DNA of 64,000 bases from Quillaja saponaria. Its lineage: Eukaryota; Streptophyta; Magnoliopsida; Fabales; Quillajaceae. Positions 49,030 through 61,561 of this stretch are shown here, piece by piece (position 1 is the stretch's first letter; each line of letters opens with the position of its first letter). The DNA lies in assembly GCA_029379385.1 (NCBI GenBank), contig CM055611.1, positions 7,378,001-7,442,000 of the forward strand, given 5' to 3'. Under the pieces are notes generated by a model that saw nothing but the letters and a program-made list of their open reading frames with translations, was not told the origin of the DNA and ran no database searches. Made by a program: the position numbers and the translations under genes.

Positions 49030-50494
49030 TTTATGCTTTGTAGAACAAGTTCAACACCACTAAAGCATCAAACTGAAGCATTTGATCCGAGTTTACAATT
49101 GATCAATGAGGATGCTTTATAGGTCATCGTAGCCTGTGGGAAGAAGCATGCGTACTTGTATGGGTGTGGTTACTGCATTGATTCCTAGCATATCCAGACC
49201 ACTCTTTAAGCATTAGGGGCACCGACCAGACTCCTGCGACACGTCCTCCCCCACCATTTCCTATGTTACATGACTTGATGCAGTGAATAAAGCAAGTCAT
49301 GAATTATATGGTCAAGATTCTTCATGGCTAGTTTGGGTCAACGAGATAAAATTTATGCAAGTTTATGTGTTTAGGCTAGTTAACTTTGAAAGTCAGATTT
49401 TGAGGGACAAAAATGTCAAATACACATTGGTTTGACAAGCTAGTAGTACCAGTACATCCATGAGATGAATAAGACTTGTAAAAACAAATGGTTCCTCGTT
49501 TGGATCAATTAGATGAAACTTATGCAACTTTAGGTGTTTGGGTTAGTTAACTATGAAAATTAGCTATCGAGTGGCGAAAATGTAAAAAATATACCCATTT
49601 GATGAGTAGGGAGTATGAGCATGTCCGCTATAATAAATAAGACTTGTAGAAACAAACAATTTCTCATTTTGGACAACGAGGTTCATTTTATATAAGTTTA
49701 TAAATTTGTAGCTTAGTAAACTTTCGAAATAAATTACCTTCCATGATCTTTTATTATTATTTACAGGGCATTGATTGATCATCAGCTACTTCACATCCTC
49801 ACAATGAGCCAGCACCAGTGAAGGATCATAAGGAGAACAACGATATTAAGTTAGGATAGGATAAGTAGTTTAGATTTATTGTATTTTCCTTTTATATTTT
49901 TTATGTACAAATCAGAATAAGTACTAGTTATGTACATTCATTACTTTTTAGATATTTTAAATAATGTATGTAATGGGATTTTTTTTCTTTTTCATTATTT
50001 GAGAAGTATATCTATTGTTTATAAATATATAACAGGTTTTAAAAAATCTAGAAAATTTCGAAATCATCAATGACAACAAGCTTTAGGATCAGAGACAAGG
50101 GGCTATTGTCACTAATAAGTAGTTAGAATTAATTAATTTTTTTTTTTACTAAAGATAGCCTATTAACGACAAGGTTGCTATCTCTAGTGTTAACTATCAG
50201 CAACATCATATTGCTTGTTGTCGCTGATAACATGTTCCAAAAACAAAAATTAGCTCAACAAAGACAATGGATGTTATTGATGATAATTATCACCGACAAT
50301 GCTTATAACTCTGATAATAACCCTTCCCATTATTAGAGGCAACAATCAATGACAGGGCCCCTATCTCTGGTAGCTATCAACAATAGGTTGTTGCTAATAA
50401 TAACCATTATTGACTATGGCATAACCGACAGGGCCCTATAGTGGATAACCATTAACAACAGGATTTTGGCTGATGGTGACTTTTACTTGTAGTG
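49030..50494 (-). mobile_element. CACTA (En/Spm) transposon remnant, right terminus
   Basis: Read on the minus strand, the end at 50494-50480 is CACTACAAGTAAAAG, the typical CACTA terminal inverted repeat. Subterminal text 50080-50470 has repeated GACAACA/CTATCTCT/TTGTTGTC-like motifs on both strands, as in En/Spm subterminal regions. Left of it are the tandem repeat at 49320-49760 and a short stretch, 49040-49200, that looks formerly coding. The other CACTA end was not found, so the left limit is nominal. Confidence 0.6.
49320..49760. repeat. Tandem repeat of about 166-170 bp, three copies
   Basis: TAGTTAAC occurs at 49378 and 49544, and TAGTAAAC at 49714 (spacings 166 and 170). Surrounding blocks repeat too: TTTGGgTCAAcgAGATaAA, ATAAGACTTGTARAAACAAA. 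Copies are diverged. Confidence 0.7.
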
Positions 50495-52734
50495 GATAAG
50501 CTGAGATTATTAGATGTAATATAATTGACTCTCCTTCCATGCACTAGGTCTTAGCTGGGCAGAGCCACTTATATCTTTGTTTTTCTTATTATTTCATTTG
50601 TTTTGTTTAATTATATCTAATTATACTATAGAATTCCATATGGTATTAAAGCCTTAAAACTTATACGACCAAGTGATCCAAAGCTGTTGCAGTTTGACTT
50701 ATATTTTCAATTAGGCATTTCATTACCAAAAACTCTCTTGGAGCCTATTATGGAGTAAGAACCTGTATACGACTATTTTGAAAAATTTTAACTAACATTC
50801 TCATGGTTCATTGATGCATAACAAGAACTGCGTAAAGAATGGTCAAGTTTTTCGCATTGTAATAAGATATATATTGCAGAAAGATTAGTTTTCTATCATG
50901 ACATGATAGCCTATGATTCATTTTAAGAGAAGACATAATTATGACGAGAAGCACTCATCATCTGTGGAAAAAAGATGAGTATTCTTCTAAGAACACTCTT
51001 CTTGCTGGGATAGTGTTAAGGATATATGGATTGATAGAAAAGAGATGACTACCACACTTACATCCTAATCACCCCAATTAAAGTAATATTGTAACAATTG
51101 ATGAAATTTAGGCATAATGAGAAAACAATTACAAGAATAACACAAAGAAAACTATAAATAAACAAACAAATAAAAAAGATATAAAGACATAAGATAAACG
51201 TGGTTAAGCCTAAGGCCTATTTCAGGGGAGAATAGTCAATAATATTTCATGGTTATAAACTCAGCTCACTAATTCATTTGGTGCAATGATAGTCTTTAAT
51301 CTATGGAAGGAACTAGTCCCAACAAGAGAGCTTTCTGTTTCATCATATTTTTCTAACAAGTGTTCTTAAAGCACTTTTTATGATAATATTATATGAAAAG
51401 TTTGTAGTATTTATTGTAGTGGTTACTTATGATTTCAGTACTATTAATTCTTAAATTATTATTTTTGAAAATTTCATTTTCTAATTACTTTATGTATTGC
51501 ACCTTAATAAATACCCTAAAAGCACACGTCTAAAGAACACTTAATTTGTATGCACCACAAAAACAATCGTGGTTGCCTAACTAGAGAAGTAAGACATAAA
51601 TTTACCTACAATTATATTCATAATTAGGTCACAATTCTATTAAATACAAAAAAAAAAAAAAAAATACACATAATTCTCTTAATTAAAGTGATGAGGAAAT
51701 GTGATTGACACATTACAATTAATTTCGATCAACAAATTATCTTTAATAAAACTATTAATGCGTCTTACATTCTCTAGGTAATTGGAAATTACATATTTAA
51801 GAAATGCATGGTGATCTCAATTACTACTAAGTCTAGAATGTTGTAGTTTGTCCCCTAGTTCTTTGGATTTATTATAAATTATTAATGTTAAGCAGATTTA
51901 TTCGGCTTGCACAAATTATTTTATTTATTTATTACAAATTATATTTTAAAATTTATAATTTATAATTTTGGGAGATATATTATTAACAACATTATAAACT
52001 TATATTTATTATATTTTAAAATATTATATAATGTAAAGTTTTAATTTTCAAAGAAACATTTTATTACATACATTTTTATTTTTATTTTAACTTTGAATAT
52101 GCATATATCTTTTCTATTTAAGTGAATAAAAAAAATAAAAAACTCTAGTATCAATACTAATTTCTTACTTGATCTTGGATTTGCTCTAATTTTTTTCACA
52201 ATTGATTTGCTATAATAAGCAATGAATAAATTATTCAAAATATTAGTCATTATAATAATTTTTTAATATTTTCTTGTTAGAGTTAACTTATTTTAGTTAT
52301 AAATGGAGATAATTTAAATTAGGCTTATTCATATACATGTAAGGCATATTATTTTTTGTAAAGTATACAGCCGATAAAGGTGGCTTTTCCCAGATGAAAT
52401 GAAAATTAGATTCATGTAAGAAAAAATATTTTTAAAAATACCATACAAAGTTGCAAAGATGAGAAACATTTGAGAGAAATATAAGAAAACTTTATGTAAC
52501 AAAATAGGAGAGAAGATAATAAAAATTAAATTGAAAAAGTAAAATCTTATATTTTACATAATTAAGTTAGGAGAGATGTAAGAGAATTAATGAATGATGT
52601 GGCAATATTGTATAATTTAAAAGAGATAAGAGAGAAATAATGGATGATGTGGTAAGATTATATGTCAAAATATTATATATGTTTTTTGTTGATGTGTTAA
52701 CATCATATTCTCTTAATTTCAAATATTTATTATA
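50495..52734. other. AT-rich intergenic region
   Basis: 2.2 kb without a recognisable gene; poly-A run near 51648-51664. Weak formerly-coding flavour around 50640-51030, but no family was identified. Confidence 0.45.
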
Positions 52735-52766
52735 CTAGATGAATTCGTCCCGTGAAATGCACAAGG
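52735..52766 (-). mobile_element. Helitron-like 3' terminus
   Basis: On the minus strand: a short imperfect hairpin (CCTTGTG ... CACGGG, 52766-52749), then about ten bases, then CTAG followed by T (52738-52734). Helitrons end in CTRR preceded by such a hairpin and insert at AT. No RepHel coding or 5' TC end identified; it may be a non-autonomous fragment. Confidence 0.35.
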
Positions 52767-53326
52767 ATGCTTTATTTAAAATTTAAATGTATAATATTTT
52801 TTTATTTTATGAGATTATAAATTTATAATATTTTTATTTTATTTATTTAGTTTTTTTGTTGTTGTATATATCTTTATATTTTTTATTTTTACAAAATTGT
52901 TATAAATTATTTATTTTTATATGGTCCCGATTCATACAATGAACATGTTATTTTGTTTATATTTTATTTGCTTATTACTTAAAAGTATCACTTGTCTCCA
53001 TTAAAACATAATTCAAACATTCTAGTATATCATTTTACATATTTGTCATTTTTAGTTAAAAAAGAAGAAGTAAAGTTTGTAATGCATCAAATATTAGTTA
53101 AGTATATAGTTTGAGATTAAATGTTGTCTAACTTTTGGTTTAGTAATTGAATTTTTTTTTGTATATTTTTCAAGTACTCAAAAAATAATAATTTTGATGT
53201 CTCATTTCGTTCACACATAAATGTCAAGTTGGCATATATGCACATTTTGAATAAAATTAATAATCAATAACAACCAACATATATTATAATAATTAGGTAA
53301 GAATATGAAGTATCATTAATTCTTCC

Positions 53327-53840
53327 GTAATTTGTGTCAACTAATTTTTTTCCTAAAATTTTTCTTCTTCCATATATATATTAATCATATTTTATTTTAC
53401 CACTAACTAATTATAATTACTACAATACTTAGCCTAATGCATATCTCAATATTCAATTAATTTACTCCCTATATTGATTACTTTAAAAAAAAAAAATAGT
53501 GTAACTAAACTTTTTTAATTCATCCATAACTTACTACTATTAATTTGTCATAATGAATTCTCTATATCAATTACATTTTGTTTTATAAAAAAAATAGTGT
53601 AACTACTCATTTCTAAATCGTCTGCAACATACTACTACTAATTTGTTTTAATTAATTTTTTGGTAATTTGTGCCATTAATTTTTGCCTTAAATTTTTCAT
53701 TTTTCATACGTTTTTATTCCTTGTATTAATCACATTTTACTATATCAATAGCTATTAATAATTAGGTCAATGCATGACCCATTTTTAATTTCATCCATAA
53801 TGTGTATAATTAATTTATTCTCTATATTAATTATTTTTAA
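53327..53840. repeat. Diverged direct repeat in AT-rich DNA
   Basis: The block starting GTAATTTGTGtCAaCTAATTTTT near 53328 recurs near 53661, with the following CTTAAATTTTTC, ATTAATCAcATTTTA and CTAATGCAT-like text in order. This suggests a direct repeat with a period of roughly 330-340 bases. Highly AT-rich, so partly compositional. Confidence 0.45.
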
Positions 53841-54508
53841 AATAATATTTAATAGATATAATTACAATTTTGAGAGGTTATATGCGTTACCTGAAAAAAT
53901 TTCAATAGATACAAAAAATCGTCACAAAATTAGGAGAGATTTTGAGAGGTTTGAATTTTTAAAATAACATTTATTAGATATGATTACCATTTTAAGAGAT
54001 TTTATAAGTTACCTAGAAAAATTTAATTAAAAAAAAATAATCACCTAATTAACTTTTGTATTAATTTCAATATAGGAAATTTGAATTTTTTTTATTAGAA
54101 AAAAGCTTGAAATGTTTTCTTGCAATTGGAAATTAATGTACATTTAAAAATGATTTGGATTTTAAAAAGTTTTAGGAGTTACATTTATTAAATATGATTT
54201 GGATTTTTTTTTTTTTAATTAATTGTTAATTGTAGAGTCTTCTATGATTTTATTAAATATGATTTAAATTTTTAAAAAAATAATTCCAAAGTATTTTTTA
54301 TGTATTTATGAGATTATGATATTAATAATATCATATTGTTTTTGTTTTTTCATTTTATTTATTAATATTTTTTTATGTTGTAGGTATTCTTATATATTTT
54401 ATTTTAACATAACTAGTCTTAAATTCATTTTTAAAAGGAATAATGGTAAGAGTAAAAATCATTTTTATAGTCTTGACTTTTAAATAAATTAGAGTGATGG
54501 ATGAAAGT
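53841..54508. other. AT-rich spacer with short repeats
   Basis: Contains two related blocks, TTTTGAGAGgTTaTATgcGTTACCT near 53870 and TTTtAAGAGATTTTATAAGTTACCT near 53980. No gene. Confidence 0.4.
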
Positions 54509-56126
54509 ATTGAACCAAACTTGTTTTAGGGAGAAATGAAGCAAAGAGTTCATAAGAAAATATTAAAATAGCATTATAAATATAGATAAAATACATGGAT
54601 CATTTTTACCCTATTTAACAATACACAACTCCACTGACAAATCTCAATAGCTTGATGTTTATGCTCTTCTTTCGTCCAATCTGTCATGATTTCTGATCGT
54701 CTTTTTCGATAGTTCTTTACAATCGTCATTACAGGAAATGATTTATAGTTCAATGCCTCTAACCAGATATGAGAGACCTAACTGCTTTCATTTTGCTCCT
54801 GCATAAGCTTAGTTATTAGAAATTTTGTGGTTTGACTTGCTGCTAATCAGGGCCACAATTATTAGGTAGTCTTCTTATTGACCAACTTTCACTTTTCCTC
54901 TGTATCATTGCTGATATTGGCATAAAGGTAGAGATGATCATATTTATTTTATTCAAATTATGTTCATGAAGATAAAGAGTCAAGTGATGGAAAGAGATTA
55001 AAGAGGGAGTGGTATTACAACATTTCTTATTAGAATTAATAGAGGCATAAGTTTGGTAACTGCAATTGATAATTAATGAAAAAAATAAATATTTTGAGAA
55101 GAAAAAGTGAGAAGACATGAATGATTTGGGGTTTTTTCTTTTTTGCGTTACTTTTACTCAAAAGCTGATGTGTTATCCCTTAAGAATCTTATGTGGAATA
55201 AAATTAATGGATGGAGAAGAGAAGAAAGGAATCAATTGTTTCTAATTTTTTTCAAAAATTAATGTGGTATAATATTACGATCCTACATGTCAGCATTATA
55301 TTCTCTCAATTCTCAAGTATCAATTTTATTATATATTATAGATTATATCTTATATAGATAACTCCATTAAGAACAATAGACTAGATGAGTATTGATGAAG
55401 GACATTGAAAATAGAGTTACGAACGGCATAAACGACATCTAGATTTGTACCATCCATGTGAAGAGTTTAATGTAATTTTTTCTTCATCTATTTCATTAAG
55501 TTCTAGTTCTGGAAGTAGATTAGGGGGCATTGAGTGAAGTTAATTGAGGAAAAATGGTGGAAATACTATAATTTTTTCATGTTCTTATTTGGATAGGGAG
55601 GATTGAAGAAAGAAAAAATGAGTAACACCCAGAAGAAAATAATTTATTGCCCCTTGTTTTCAAGAAAAAAAATAAAAATTGGAGTAAACAAAATTAAAGA
55701 AATGTCGTGGAGTACCCTTATAGGTTACTTTAAAAAAATTTAATTACTAACTGAGATTCTTACATTATTATGGATTATCAAAGTGAATTATGATCATTAA
55801 TTAAAACTAGTCACTTTTTTTTATTACATAAAAGTATAAAACTAGTTACTTTAATTTGTGATCTCACATTTAACTTTAATTGGTGAAAATATAAAGTATA
55901 TTTCAAGCCAGAAGCTGATGTAACTAATTATATATTTTTTTCCTAACAACCAGTTATTGTCAATGCATTGGGTCAGTTAATATTACATATGAATTATTTT
56001 TTTTTTTTTTCAGTTATTATAAGATTTAAAAAGTTAAATTAATCTAATAGATTCAGTTACATAAAACCTTGAATGAAAATAGGATCATATGTTGAAAATA
56101 ATAAACTTTATTTTCCTATGATAAAT

Positions 56127-56474
56127 TGTTAGTGGAAGTTAGAAGGGTGTGAGTTATTTTGATGTAATGGGTTTTAAGAGGTAGTTAATTTCTTACAATG
56201 AGTGGCTATAAATTATTGTGTGCTAGTGGAAGTTTTTTTTTTTTTGGTTAATGTGTAATAAAATTATAGTAATTGGTTAGAGTCCTTAATATTTAGGGTA
56301 ATGAGTGTTAAAGTCATATAAGTGCACATTTAGGTGTGTGACTTTAGAGTTACAATTATGAGTCTTATAAATACCTATTGTATATTTTCAATTTGAAATT
56401 AAGAAAAGTTGAAGTTGTCTTTTGAATATTCCAATTTGTTTATCCTCTTCAATTTATGTATTGTGCTCCCCACA
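56127..56474 (+). repeat. Copia 5' LTR, copy A
   Basis: Starts TGTTAGTGGAAG and ends CCCCACA; a TATAAATA box lies near 56370. Just past it, TGGTATCAAAGCC at 56488 is the primer-binding site for initiator methionine tRNA. The LTR end could be about 9 bases further right. The 3' LTR is not in the window. Confidence 0.7.
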
Positions 56475-56528
56475 TTTCTATCAAAGTGGTATCAAAGCCT
56501 AGTTCTCTAATTTGGTGAGTTTGAGAGA

Positions 56529-58036
56529 TGTCTACTGGATCAGGAATGTTCTCATTTCAATTTCATCGTCTTACTAAAAACAACTATGACAATTGATATC
56601 TTCGTATGAAAGCTTTGCTTGGTGGACAAGATGAATGGGAGAATGCAAAGAAAGGATATGACCAACCATAAGATGAAGTTGCGTTGTCCGCGGCTCAAAA
56701 AGATGCCTTACAAAAGGCTAGGAAGAAGGATCAAAAAGCTCTCACCCTCATCTATCAAGGGTTGGATAAGTCCATGTTTGAGAAAGTGGCACTAGTAACT
56801 ACTGCCAAGGAAGCTTGAAAGATTTTGCAAAGCTCTCTCCAAGGAGTTGAAAAAGTGAAGAAGATTCGATTCCAAACATTGAGAGGAGATTTTGAAGCCT
56901 TGCACATGAAGGAATTCGAGTCAATTTTGGATTATTTTTCAAGAATGCTAGCCACTGTCAACCAATTGAAAAGATATGGAGAAAAAGTAAAAGATGTTTC
57001 AGTGGTGGAGAAAATCCTTCGCTCTTTGCAACCAAAATTTGATTACATTGTTATTGTAATAAAAGAATCAAAAGACTTGGAGGCCATGTCTATTGACCAA
57101 CTCATGGGATCTTTACAAGCCCTTGAAGAAAGATTTAAGAAGAAGGAAGAGAAGCCGCTTGGATAAGCTCACCAAGCCAAGGTTTCTTTCAAAGAAAAAG
57201 ATGATGTACAAGAAAGAAACCAAAGAAGTCGTGGTCGTGGTAGTGGACGAGTAAGAGGAAGAAAAGGATATCATTTTGAGAATAATAATGAAGGAAGAAG
57301 CCCACAGTTATCAAGAGGCCGTGGAAGAGGAAAAGGAAGAGGATGAAGGAATTACGCAATACTAAATGAGAAAAGGTATGACAAGAACAATGTTGAATGC
57401 TATAATTGTCATAAATTTGGTCATTTTGCTTCAGAATGTCGCAATACTAATATTGTTGAAGAGAATGCTAATCTACTTGAAAACAAAGAAGAAGTGGAAG
57501 AGTCAACTTTGTTACTAGCATTCAAAGGATATGAAAAGGAGGTGATCAAGAGTTCATGGTACCTTGACAATGGTGCAAGCAATCATATGTGTGGGGACAA
57601 AAGCAAATTTTTAAAAATTGATGAAAAAGTGAGTGGATTTATGACCTTTGGAGACTCTTCCAAAATTCCAATCAAAGGAAAACGTACCATTTTAATTTAT
57701 TTGAAAGATGATAGTCATAAGCTTATTTATGATGTTTATTATGTTCCAAAATTAAAAAGTAATATTTTAAGTCTGGGACAACTTTTGGAGAAAAGTTAGG
57801 AAATCCATGTGAAAGATAAAAACCTTTAGCTTAGAGACTAAGATGCTATTCTTATTGCTAAGATGTCCATGACAAGAAATAGGACGTTCTTTTTAAGTCT
57901 CCAAATCGATGGTGCCAAATGTTTAAAGATGTGTGCAAAAGATTCAACATGGTGTTAGCATATGCGGTTAGGTCATTTGAATTTTGGAGGACTCAAGAAT
58001 TTGGGAGAGAAAAAGATAGTGTCTGGGTTGCCATTC
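56529..58036 (+). pseudogene. Copia gag-protease-partial integrase, copy A (truncated)
   Basis: Starts MSTGSGMFSFQFHRL. It keeps the UBN2-type gag, an Arg/Gly-rich stretch, the CCHC knuckle [14 protein letters not shown], and the protease segment [13 protein letters not shown]. It stops in the integrase zinc region (HMRLGHLNFGGL) at the duplication junction. Stops inside the frame include TGA 56594, TAA 56669 and TGA 56816, plus later ones. It lacks the integrase core, reverse transcriptase and RNase H because the second unit begins here. Confidence 0.9.
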
Positions 58037-61000
58037 ATTGAACCAAACTTGTTTTAGGGAGAAATGAAGCAAAGAGTTCATAAGAAAATATTAAAATAGC
58101 ATTACAAATATAGATAAAATACATGGATCATTTTTACCCATTTAACAATACACAACTCCACTGACAAATCTCAATAGCTTGATGTTTATGCTCTTCTTTC
58201 GTCCAATCTGTCATGATTTCTGATTGTCTTTTTCGATATTCTTTTCAATCGTCATTACAGGAAATGATTTATAGTTCAATGCCTCTAACCAGATATGAGA
58301 GACCTAACTTCTTTCATTTTGCTCCTGCATAAGCTTAGTTATCAGAAATTTTGTGGTTTGATTTGCTGATAATCAGGGCCACAATTATTAGGCAGTCTTC
58401 TTATTAACCAACTTTCACTTTTCCTCTATATCATTACTGATATTGGCATAAAGGTAGAGATGATCATATTTATTTTATTCAAATTATGTTCATGAAGATA
58501 AAGAGTCAAGTGATGGAAATAGATTAAAGACGGAGTGGTATTACAACATTTCTTATTAGAATTAATAGAGACATAAGTTTGGTAATTACAATTGATAATT
58601 AATGAAAAAAATAAATATTTTGAGAAGAAAAAGTGAGAAGACATGAATGATTTGGGGTTTTTCTTTTTTGCGTTACTTTTACTCAAAAGCTGATGTGTTA
58701 TCCCTTAAGAATCTTATGTGGAATAAAATTAATGGATGAAGAAGAGGAGAAAGGAATCAATTGTTTCTAATTTTTTTCAAAAATTAATATGGTATAATAT
58801 TACGATCCTACATGTCAGCATTATATTCTCTCAATTCTCAAGTATCAATTTTATTATATACTATAGATTATATCTTATATAGATAACTCTATTAAGAACA
58901 ATAGACTAGATGAGTATTGATGAAGGACATTGAAAATAGAGTTACGAACGACATAAACGACATCTAGATTTGTACCATCCATGTGAAGAGTTAAATGTAA
59001 TTTTTTCTTCATCTATTTCATTAAGTTCCAGTTTTGGAAGTAGATTAGGGGGCATTGAGTGAAGTTAATTGAGGAAAAATGGTGAAAATACTATAATTTT
59101 TTCATGTTCTTATTTGGATAGGGAGGATTGAAGAAAGAAAAAATGAGTAACACCCAGAAGAAAATAATTTATTGCCCCTTGTTTTCAAGAAAAAATAAAA
59201 ATTGGAGTAAACAAAATTAAAGAAATGTTGTGGAGTACCCTTATAAGTTACTTTAAAAAAATTTAATTACTAACCGAGATTCTTACATTATTATGGATTA
59301 TCAACGTGAATTATGATCATTAATTAAAACTAGTCACTTTTTTTTTATTACATAAAAGTATAAAACTAGTTACTTTAATTTGTGATCTCACATTTAACTT
59401 TAATTGGTGAAAATATAAAGTATATTTCAAGCCAGAAGCTGATGTAACTAATTATATATATTTTTCTTAACAACAAGTTATTGTTAATGCATAAGGTCAG
59501 TTAATATTACATATGAATTTTTTATTTTTTTTCAGTTATTATAAGATTTAAAAAGTTAAATTAATCTAATAGATTCAGTTACATATAAACCTTGAATGAA
59601 AATAGGATCATATGTTAAAATAATAAACTTTATTTTCCTATGATAAATTGTTAGTGAAAGTTAGAAGGGTGTAAGTTATTTTGATGTAATGAGTTTTAAG
59701 AGGTAGTTAATTTCTTACAATAGGTGGCTATAAATTATTGTGTGCTAGTGGAAGTTTTTTTTTTTTTTTTGGTTAATGTGTAATAAAATTGTAGTAATTG
59801 GTTGGAGTCCTTAATGTTTAGGGTAATGAGTGTTAAAGTCATATTAGTGCACATTTAGGTGTTTGACTTTAGAGTTACAATTATGAGTCTTATAAATACC
59901 TATTGTATGTTTTCAATTTGAAATTAAGAAAAGTTGAAGTTGTCTTTTGAATATTCCAATTTGATTATCCTCTTCAATTTATGTATTGTGCTCACCACAT
60001 TTCTATCAAAGTGGTATCAAAACCTAGTTCTCTAATTTGGTGAGTTTGAGAGATGTCTACTGGATCAGGAATGTTCTCATTTCAATCTCCTCGTCTTACT
60101 AAAAACAACTATGACAATTGATATCTTCGTATGAAAGCTTTGCTTGGTGGACAAGATGCATGGGAGAACGCAAAGAAAGGATATGACCAATCACAAGATG
60201 AAGTTGCTTTGTCCGCGGCTCAAAAAGATGCCTTACAAAATACTAGGAAGAAGGATCAAAAAGCTCTCACCCTCATCTATCAAGGGTTGGATAAGTCCAT
60301 GTTTGAGAAAGTGGCACTAGTAACTACTGCCAAGGAAGCTTGGGAGATTTTGTAAAGCTCTCTCCAAGGAGTTGAAAAAGTGAAGAAGATTCGATTCCTA
60401 ACATTGAGAGGAGATTTTGAAGCCTTGCACATGAAAGAATCCGAGTCAATTTTGGATTATTTTTCAAGAATGCTAGCCACTGTCAACCAATTGAAAAGAT
60501 ATGGAGAAAAAGTAAAAGATGTTCCAGTGGTGGAGAAAATCCTTCACTCTTTGCAACCAAAATTTGATTACATTGTTATTGCAATCGAAGAATCAAAAGA
60601 CTTGGAGGCCATGTCTATTGACCAACTCATGGGATCATTACAAGCCCATGAAGAAAGATTTAAGAAGAAGGAAGAGAAGCCGCTAGGATAAGCTCTCCAA
60701 GCCAAGGTTTCTTTCAAAGAAAAAGATGATGTACAAGAAAGAAACCAAAGAAGTCGTGGTTGTGGTAGTGGACGAGGAAGAGGAAGAAAAGGATATCATT
60801 TTGAGAATAATAATGAAGGAAGAAGCCCACAGTTATCAAGAGGCTGTGGAAGAGGAAAAGGAAGAGGATGAAGGAATTACGCAAGACCAAATGAGAAAAG
60901 GTATGACAAGAACAATGTTGAATGCTATAATTGTCATAAATTTGGTCATTTTGCTTCAGAATGTCGCAATACTAATATTGTTGAAGAGAATGCTATTCTA

Positions 61001-61561
61001 CTTGAAAACAAAGAAGAAGTGGAAGAGCCAACTTTGTTACTAGCATTCAAAGGATATGAAAAGGAGGTGATCAAGAGTTCATGGTACCTTGACAATGGTG
61101 CAAGCAATCATATGTGTGGGGACAAAAGCAAATTTTTGAAAATTGATGAAAAAGTGAGTGGATTTGTGACCTTTGGAGACTCTTCCAAAATTCCAATCAA
61201 AGGAAAAGGTACCATTTTAATTTATTTGAAAGATGGTAGTCATAAGCTCATTTATGATGTTTATTATGTTCCAAAATTAAAAAGTAATATTTTAAGTCTG
61301 GGACAACTTTTGGAGAAAAGTTATGAAATCCATGTGAAAGATAAAAACCTTTAGCTTAGAGACTAAGATGCTATTCTTATTGCTAAGATGTCCATGACAA
61401 GAAATAGGACGTTCTTTTTAAGTCTCCAAATCGATGGTGCCAAATGTTTAAAGATGTGTGCAAAAGATTCAACATGGTGTTAGCATATGCGGTTAGGTCA
61501 TTTGAATTTTGGAGGACTCAAGAATTTGGGAGAGAAAAAGATAGTGTCTGGGTTGCCATTC
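58037..61561 (+). repeat. Tandem duplication unit B (3525 bp)
   Basis: Second direct copy, ATTGAACCAAAC at 58037 to ATTGACCTC at 61562, where the copia polyprotein continues without interruption. Unit B is therefore joined to the rest of the element, and unit A is the extra copy. Confidence 0.92.
59649..59996 (+). repeat. Copia 5' LTR, copy B
   Basis: Starts TGTTAGTGAAAG and ends in CACCACA just before TTTCTATCAAAG and the primer-binding site TGGTATCAAAACC. It is the counterpart of the LTR at 56127, with a few substitutions. Confidence 0.7.

Larger units (their letters stand above)
54509..58036 (+). repeat. Tandem duplication unit A (3528 bp)
   Basis: Unit A runs from ATTGAACCAAAC at 54509 to the junction at 58036/58037, where the same text restarts mid-copia. 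It includes about 1.6 kb upstream of the LTR, the 5' LTR (56127-56474), and gag-protease-early integrase of a copia element. The copies match over their full length with scattered substitutions and small homopolymer indels (offset 3522-3528). Confidence 0.92.

Noticed and set aside
54843..55118. Minus-strand frame of 91 codons, repeated at 58426-58686
   Set aside because: Present twice only because it lies in the tandem duplication; no domain features, low-complexity residues.
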